From the NCBI GenBank assembly GCA_018970145.1, contig JAGWWY010000009.1, positions 1-64,000 of the forward strand: a stretch of DNA of 64,000 bases. Reading direction: 5' to 3'. This document shows positions 59,471-64,000 of this stretch, piece after piece; the stretch's first letter is position 1, and the number at the start of each line of letters is the position of its first letter. This DNA comes from Gammaproteobacteria bacterium (GTDB lineage: Bacteria; Pseudomonadota; Gammaproteobacteria; Steroidobacterales; Steroidobacteraceae). The notes under the pieces are model-generated. The model saw only the letters and a list, made by a program, of their open reading frames with translations. It made no database searches and was not told the DNA's origin. Made by a program: the position numbers and the translations under genes.

Positions 59471-61588
59471 ATGGCTGAAGTGACCGCGATCTGCCGCTTT
59501 TGTCACGCGACCTGTGGCCTGGTCGCAACGCTCGAAAATGGACGTATCAGCAAGCTCATTGGCGATCTCGATAACCCGATGTACACGGGTTATAGCTGCA
59601 TCAAGGGACGCAACTACCACGAGTTTCACGCATCTCCCGATCGCATCTTGAAACCGCTGCGGCGTAATTCGTGTGGTGATTTCGAGCCGGTCGAGAGTGG
59701 TGAGGCGCTTGTCGAGATCGCCGCGAAGACGCGAGCGATCTTGGAGCAATACGGGCCGCGCTCGATCGCGATGTACGGCGGCACGTTTAGTCACTTTTGT
59801 CCCGCGGGTGTGATGCTGCGCGAAGCGTTCATGGACGCGATCGGCTCGCCGATGCGCTTCTCGAACGCCACTATCGATCAGCCCGGCAAACCGATCTCCA
59901 TGGCGCTGCACGGCAAGTGGGGCGCAGGTCCGCAAGATTTTGCCGAAGCGGATGTCTGCCTGCTCGTTGGCGCCAATCCGCTGGTATCGATGTGGGGCGG
60001 TATCCCCTCGTTCAATCCCGCGCGACGCTTGCACGAGGCGCGCAAGCGAGGCTTGCAGCTGATCGTCATCGATCCGCGCCGATCGGAGACCGCGCGCAAG
60101 GCCGATCTGCATCTGCAGTGTCTGCCGGGGCAGGATGCGCCGCTCCTTGCGGCGATGTTGCGGGTGATCATCGAAGAAGGTCTCTACGACCGGGCTTTCG
60201 TCGAGGCAGAAACAGCAGGCTTCGCGCAGTTGCGTGAGACCGTGGCGGCCTTCTTGCCTGAACGGGTTGCTGCCGTCGCAGGCGTAGCCGCTGACGATAT
60301 CGTCACGGCGGCGCGAATGTTTGCCGCGGCGAAACGAGGTAACGCGACCAGCGGCACGGGCCCGAGCATGGCACCCCATGGCGTCTTGATGGATTACCTC
60401 GTGCTCGCCCTCAATACGATTTGCGGACGCTGGGTCAAAGCCGGTGAGCGTATGCCGAATCGCGGTGTGCTCTTCCGACAGTTCTCAGGCGTGGCACGCG
60501 CCGAGAAACCGCGTTCGGCCGCCGGTTTTGGGGAGGCGCTGCGGGTGCGTGGTTTGACCGATACCGCAGCGGGCTTACCGACCGCCGCGCTGGCCGACGA
60601 GATTTTGACGCCGGGCGAGGGGCGGGTACGAGCGCTGTTCGTGATCGGTGGTAATCCGTTGCTGTCGTGGCCGAATCAAGCAAAGACGCGTCGCGCACTC
60701 GAGTCGCTTGAGTTGCTGGTTGTCGTTGATCCGATGCTCTCAGCGACGGCTCGACATGCGGATTACGTCATTGGACCGCGTTTCGGTTTCGAGTCACCTG
60801 CGATCACCTTTGGAAACGAAGGGATTACCGTCTATGGCTTGTCGCTCGGTTACCCTGAACCCTATGCGCAGTATCAACCTGCGTTGATCGAACCGCCCGC
60901 GGGGAGTGATGTGCTCGAAGATTGGCGTATCTTCTTTGAGATCGGCAGACACATGGGTATGCCGCTCGCGTTTCGCGGCCACCCATTCGACATGGCATCG
61001 CCGCCGACGACCGATCAACTGCTCGAGACCTTCGTTGCAAAGAGTCGGGTGCCGCTCGAGGAGATCAAGCGGCATCCGCATGGTGCGATTTTCCCGGATC
61101 CGAAACCGCTCGCGGACTCGAAACCGTTTGATTGGCCGTATCGGCTGCAGCTTGCGGCTGCCTCCATGATGCAGGAGTTGACGGCGGTGGCCGCTACGTT
61201 AACGGTCGCGGCTGCGCAGATCGACCGCGACTACCCTTGGTTGCTCGTGACGCGACGCGAGCATGCCGTCTACAACTCGGTAGGTCAGCGTCTACCCGCG
61301 TTGCGCAAACGACTCTCGCACAACCCCGCATATGTGCATCCTCTGGACGCAGGCGCGCTCGGACTACTCGATGATATGCCGATCGAGATCGAATCGCGCC
61401 ACGGACGTACTCGGGCGCGAGTGCGTTTAGCGGACGACATTCGACGCGGCGTGATTTCTTTGGCGCATGGGTTCGAGGATGCGAACCCGGCAGCGCTCAT
61501 CGACGATGCGAACGATTTCGATGCCTTGAGCGGTCTACCGCGCATGAGCGCCATCCCGGTGCGCATCCTGCGCGCCGCCGCTAGCTGA
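59471..61588 (+). CDS. Molybdopterin (bis-MGD) oxidoreductase with [4Fe-4S] cluster
   Basis: 705 residues, no Tat signal, hence cytoplasmic. The N-terminal cluster motif is C8-x2-C11-x3-C15-x27-C43. Guanine-dinucleotide-binding segments L-V-G-A-N-P, I-D-P-R-R-S and I-G-G-N-P-L are present. Where many relatives have a Cys or Ser ligand to molybdenum this one has S-N-A-T-I-D-Q-P-G-K (131-140); Asp136 is a possible ligand. It belongs to the DMSO reductase family; reaction unknown, perhaps hydroxylation or hydration of a cyclic compound. It follows a terminator, so it has its own promoter. Confidence 0.88.
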   Translation: MAEVTAICRFCHATCGLVATLENGRISKLIGDLDNPMYTGYSCIKGRNYHEFHASPDRILKPLRRNSCGDFEPVESGEALVEIAAKTRAILEQYGPRSIAMYGGTFSHFCPAGVMLREAFMDAIGSPMRFSNATIDQPGKPISMALHGKWGAGPQDFAEADVCLLVGANPLVSMWGGIPSFNPARRLHEARKRGLQLIVIDPRRSETARKADLHLQCLPGQDAPLLAAMLRVIIEEGLYDRAFVEAETAGFAQLRETVAAFLPERVAAVAGVAADDIVTAARMFAAAKRGNATSGTGPSMAPHGVLMDYLVLALNTICGRWVKAGERMPNRGVLFRQFSGVARAEKPRSAAGFGEALRVRGLTDTAAGLPTAALADEILTPGEGRVRALFVIGGNPLLSWPNQAKTRRALESLELLVVVDPMLSATARHADYVIGPRFGFESPAITFGNEGITVYGLSLGYPEPYAQYQPALIEPPAGSDVLEDWRIFFEIGRHMGMPLAFRGHPFDMASPPTTDQLLETFVAKSRVPLEEIKRHPHGAIFPDPKPLADSKPFDWPYRLQLAAASMMQELTAVAATLTVAAAQIDRDYPWLLVTRREHAVYNSVGQRLPALRKRLSHNPAYVHPLDAGALGLLDDMPIEIESRHGRTRARVRLADDIRRGVISLAHGFEDANPAALIDDANDFDALSGLPRMSAIPVRILRAAAS

Positions 61589-61626
61589 AACTCGCACGTG
61601 TCGCTAAAGCGCGCGTCGTCCGGGTC

Positions 61627-63207
61627 CTAGAGGCGTTCGCGTCTGAGTCGAATACCCGCTTTTTCCCGATCCCAGGTGTCAGCCGTGACGCCCTCGTCGC
61701 GGAAGACGATCTTGCGCGGTTTGTTGGTCTCGGTCTTCGGGATCTCGTTCACGAGCCGTATGTAACGCGGGATCATGAAGTAGGCGAGCAATGGCGAGAG
61801 AAACTCAATGAGTTTTGCCATATCGAAAGGCTCGCCCGCTTTGGGCTTGATCACGGCGAGCACGTCTTGCTCGGCTACTTCGTTGGCCACACCGACGACG
61901 ACCACTTCATCGACTTGCGGAAATTGTCGGATCGCATTTTCGACTTCGAAGGAAGAGATGTTTTCGCCGCGACGGCGGATCGTGTCTTTGATGCGATCGA
62001 CGAAGTAATACTTGCCTTGCTCGTCTTGGCGGAAGAGGTCGCCGGTGTGGAACCAGCCGTTGCGCCAAGCACGCGCCGTAGCGTCGGGCAGGCCGTCGTA
62101 TCCCGCGTTCATGTTCCACGGGATATCACTGCGACAGATGAGTTCGCCGATCTGCCCGCTCGGGACCTCGATATCGTTCTCGTCGACGAGACGACATTCG
62201 ATGCCGCTACGCGGCCAGCCGCAGCTGCCATCGGGCGGCGCGTTCATGTCGGTCATCAAGGGCGTGGACACTTCGGTCATGTTGAAGCCGGTGAGGTAGT
62301 CGAAGCCGAAGCGCTTGGCGAACGCGATGGTCTCCTCGTTCACTGGGAACATCGTGATGTACTTGAGCGGATTGTCGGCATCATCCGCACGCGGCTCGGC
62401 TTTCGAGAGAAACGCCGCCATGACGCCGATCAGACCCGAGGTGGTGCTGCATTGACCCTCGCGCACCTGATTCCAGAACTGGGTGGTGCTGAAGCCCTCA
62501 ACCAGATAGAAACTGCCCGAGCGTACGAGTGCGCAGGTGATCGAACTTGTACCGCCGACATGGAACATCGGCAGGTTTATCAGGATGCACTCGCCATCCT
62601 GCAGATAGCCGTAGTTCACGACGGCGGTGGTATATCCCTGCAGATACGGCGAGAGCACGCCCTTGGATGGACCGGTCGTGCCGGAGGTGTAGATGATGCT
62701 CTGGATATCCCAGTGCTCGATCGGAGTGCTGTCGTCGAGCGCGTTCGAATCGCCTTGCAGCGCGTCGACGTCTGTCAAAACCTGCTGCAGTTTCGGCGTT
62801 TGCAGCCCTTGCAGACGTTGTGTGAGGCTCGGATGCGCAAGCATCACCGAACCGCCCGCGGCATTGATCACGTGCTCGAGCACCTTGCCCTTGTAGGCGG
62901 TGTTCAACGGGACGTAGATGGCTCCCAAATAGTTGATGGCAAACCATGCGAGTACGATGGGCTTGCCGCTCGGCAGCCAGACGAAGACGCGATCTCCTTT
63001 GCGCACTCCGCGCGCCTGCAAGCCTTGAGCAAGACGGCGAACCTCATCGCGACAAGCGGCGTAGGACCATTGTGTGCCATCCTCGAAGCGCGCGAAGCGG
63101 CGATCAGGGAAGCGAGCGGCTCGGCTATCGAGCATGTATTTGAGGACGCAGTCCTCGCGCGCGGGGGTGATGGTGTTGAACCACACCGGACGATTTTGGG
63201 CACTCAT
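61627..63207 (-). CDS. Acyl-CoA ligase (AMP-forming), ligase D
   Basis: 526 residues from the ATG at 63207. Motifs Y-T-S-G-T-T-G-P-S-K-G, G-F-N-M-T-E-V-S, G-W-F-H-T-G-D-L and T-E-T-N-K-P-R-K are intact. It resembles crotonobetaine/carnitine-type ligases. Eight bases separate it from the SnoaL gene upstream. Confidence 0.9.
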   Translation of the reverse strand: MSAQNRPVWFNTITPAREDCVLKYMLDSRAARFPDRRFARFEDGTQWSYAACRDEVRRLAQGLQARGVRKGDRVFVWLPSGKPIVLAWFAINYLGAIYVPLNTAYKGKVLEHVINAAGGSVMLAHPSLTQRLQGLQTPKLQQVLTDVDALQGDSNALDDSTPIEHWDIQSIIYTSGTTGPSKGVLSPYLQGYTTAVVNYGYLQDGECILINLPMFHVGGTSSITCALVRSGSFYLVEGFSTTQFWNQVREGQCSTTSGLIGVMAAFLSKAEPRADDADNPLKYITMFPVNEETIAFAKRFGFDYLTGFNMTEVSTPLMTDMNAPPDGSCGWPRSGIECRLVDENDIEVPSGQIGELICRSDIPWNMNAGYDGLPDATARAWRNGWFHTGDLFRQDEQGKYYFVDRIKDTIRRRGENISSFEVENAIRQFPQVDEVVVVGVANEVAEQDVLAVIKPKAGEPFDMAKLIEFLSPLLAYFMIPRYIRLVNEIPKTETNKPRKIVFRDEGVTADTWDREKAGIRLRRERL

Positions 63208-63215
63208 TCGGTTGC

Positions 63216-63584
63216 TCAAGGCTGCAGTTGCTTCATCAACGTGGCCATATCGAAGTAATCGCGCCACGAGCACACTTTGCCATCGCGAAAACGAAACACG
63301 GTCATGAAGGGTAGACTGATTGGCTTGCCCTCCTTGACGTAGTTCTCGACGCCTTCGAGCATGCCGACATCACCCTCGACCACGATGGCGTGGATGTCGT
63401 AGCGCTTGTTCGTCATGCCTTTGGCGAACTTGTCGAGAAACTGCACGACGGCGTGTTTCCCGACCAGGTCTTTACCCGGCATGATGCCCGCGACCACATC
63501 GTCGGTGCACAGCGCCATCACGGCGGTAACGTCGTCTCTCACCCAAGCAGCGTAGTACTCGCGGATGGTCTCGGTGTGACTCAT
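63216..63584 (-). CDS. NTF2/SnoaL-like protein 4
   Basis: 122 residues, GAGGGG before the ATG at 63584. Helix T-E-T-I-R-E-Y-Y-A-A-W-V-R-D-D and closing S-W-R-D-Y-F-D; strongly related to the mature part of the protein at 52142. Read together with ligase D. Isomerase, dehydratase or binding role. Confidence 0.88.
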   Translation of the reverse strand: MSHTETIREYYAAWVRDDVTAVMALCTDDVVAGIMPGKDLVGKHAVVQFLDKFAKGMTNKRYDIHAIVVEGDVGMLEGVENYVKEGKPISLPFMTVFRFRDGKVCSWRDYFDMATLMKQLQP

Positions 63585-63684
63585 GTGTCGTCCCCTCTTG
63601 CGTCGATGCGACGCTGCAGTCAGGATAGAAGTATTAGGTTCTGTTGTGCAAGTTACCGGAGCCTTGGCGGGAGGGGGAATCAAT

Positions 63685-64000
63685 TTGGCTCGTGTGCAAA
63701 TGCCCACGGTGGATCAGGTGCGTGAGCTGCCGGAGCTCGTCCGCCATGTCGTACCAGCGTCTTGGGAGGACCTCAACGGTCACGTCAACGTCCAGCACTA
63801 CACGGCGCTGTACGACATGGCCGGCTATCCGTTCATGGACATGATGGGGATCAGTGCCGAATACGTGCGTGACAGCCGCGTCGGCATGTTCGACCTCGAG
63901 CACCACATCTGGTTTCTCGACGAGATGCACGTGGGCGATGTGGTCACGGGGCACGCCTGCCTCGTGGCGCGAGGTCCGAAGCGGGTGTTGTCAGTGATGT
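63685..64000 (+). CDS. Hotdog thioesterase, 5' part (cut by window end)
   Basis: The frame is open to the right edge, 105 residues seen. I favour the TTG at 63685, with GGGAGGGGG eight bases ahead; GTG 63694 and ATG 63700 are alternatives. The motif D-L-N-G-H-V-N-V-Q-H-Y is that of acyl-CoA thioesterases of the 4HBT/YbgC type, followed by M-G-I-S-A-E-Y. It would hydrolyse an acyl-CoA made by the neighbouring ligase. Divergent from SnoaL-like 4 with 100 bases between. Confidence 0.8.
   Translation, partial: MARVQMPTVDQVRELPELVRHVVPASWEDLNGHVNVQHYTALYDMAGYPFMDMMGISAEYVRDSRVGMFDLEHHIWFLDEMHVGDVVTGHACLVARGPKRVLSVM

Noticed and set aside
61867-63258. 463-codon open frame on the plus strand
   Set aside because: Antisense to ligase D, whose adenylation motifs are intact; no family features of its own.
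1-64000. Search for insertion sequences, attachment sites, CRISPR arrays, tRNA or rRNA
   Set aside because: No transposase, integrase, repeated spacer pattern, tRNA cloverleaf or rRNA stretch was seen; absence is from reading only.

Overview
The window is dense, high-GC bacterial DNA with about 57 genes, no gene-free stretch above about 200 bases, and no rRNA, tRNA, CRISPR array or transposase that I could see. Three large TonB-dependent receptors, lipoproteins, a PQQ/cytochrome c dehydrogenase, a fused B12 mutase and many CoA-thioester enzymes point to an aerobic Gram-negative proteobacterium that lives on hard-to-degrade organic compounds. The receptor-rich style resembles environmental gammaproteobacteria such as the Steroidobacter/Nevskia type, but the species cannot be read from the sequence.

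Bases 1-7.7 kb are housekeeping or accessory: the 3' part of a large Ig-like/beta-propeller protein, two lipoproteins, a coiled-coil membrane protein, a PD-(D/E)XK nuclease-like protein coupled to a WYL regulator, a secreted M20 peptidase with a VOC protein, and a HigBA-type toxin-antitoxin locus whose toxin gene carries one in-frame amber stop. Bases 7.8-13.6 kb hold a TonB receptor divergent from a gamma-glutamyltransferase-family enzyme and a glucokinase.

Bases 13.6-43.3 kb look like one catabolic island. It has three Rieske oxygenase alpha subunits, a dedicated TonB receptor, an SCP-x-type thiolase beside an HMG-CoA-synthase/DUF35 fusion, a CaiB-type CoA-transferase, an acyl-CoA dehydrogenase, an acyl-CoA ligase, four short-chain dehydrogenases, a PQQ/cytochrome c dehydrogenase, E1alpha-E1beta-E2 of a 2-oxoacid dehydrogenase complex without E3, two VOC and two antibiotic-biosynthesis-monooxygenase-like small proteins, a ThuA-like protein, MaoC and enoyl-CoA hydratase-type enzymes, a Rieske ferredoxin and two TetR regulators. 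Thirteen genes from 39.7 down to 26.9 kb run in one direction with many start-stop overlaps. The layout suggests uptake through the outer membrane, oxygenation and dehydrogenation, CoA activation, then C-C cleavage by beta-oxidation-like and thiolase/aldolase-like steps. The substrate is unknown; I do not recognise the whole set as a described pathway.

Bases 43.4-47.8 kb carry a fused acyl-CoA mutase (IcmF type) that overlaps, tail to tail, a leaderless BtuF-like protein. Bases 47.8-64 kb form a second catabolic set: thiolase, MFS transporter, three further CoA ligases (one feruloyl-CoA-synthetase-like), two short-chain dehydrogenases, three NTF2/SnoaL-like proteins, a third TonB receptor, a molybdopterin oxidoreductase, and a hotdog thioesterase cut by the right edge.
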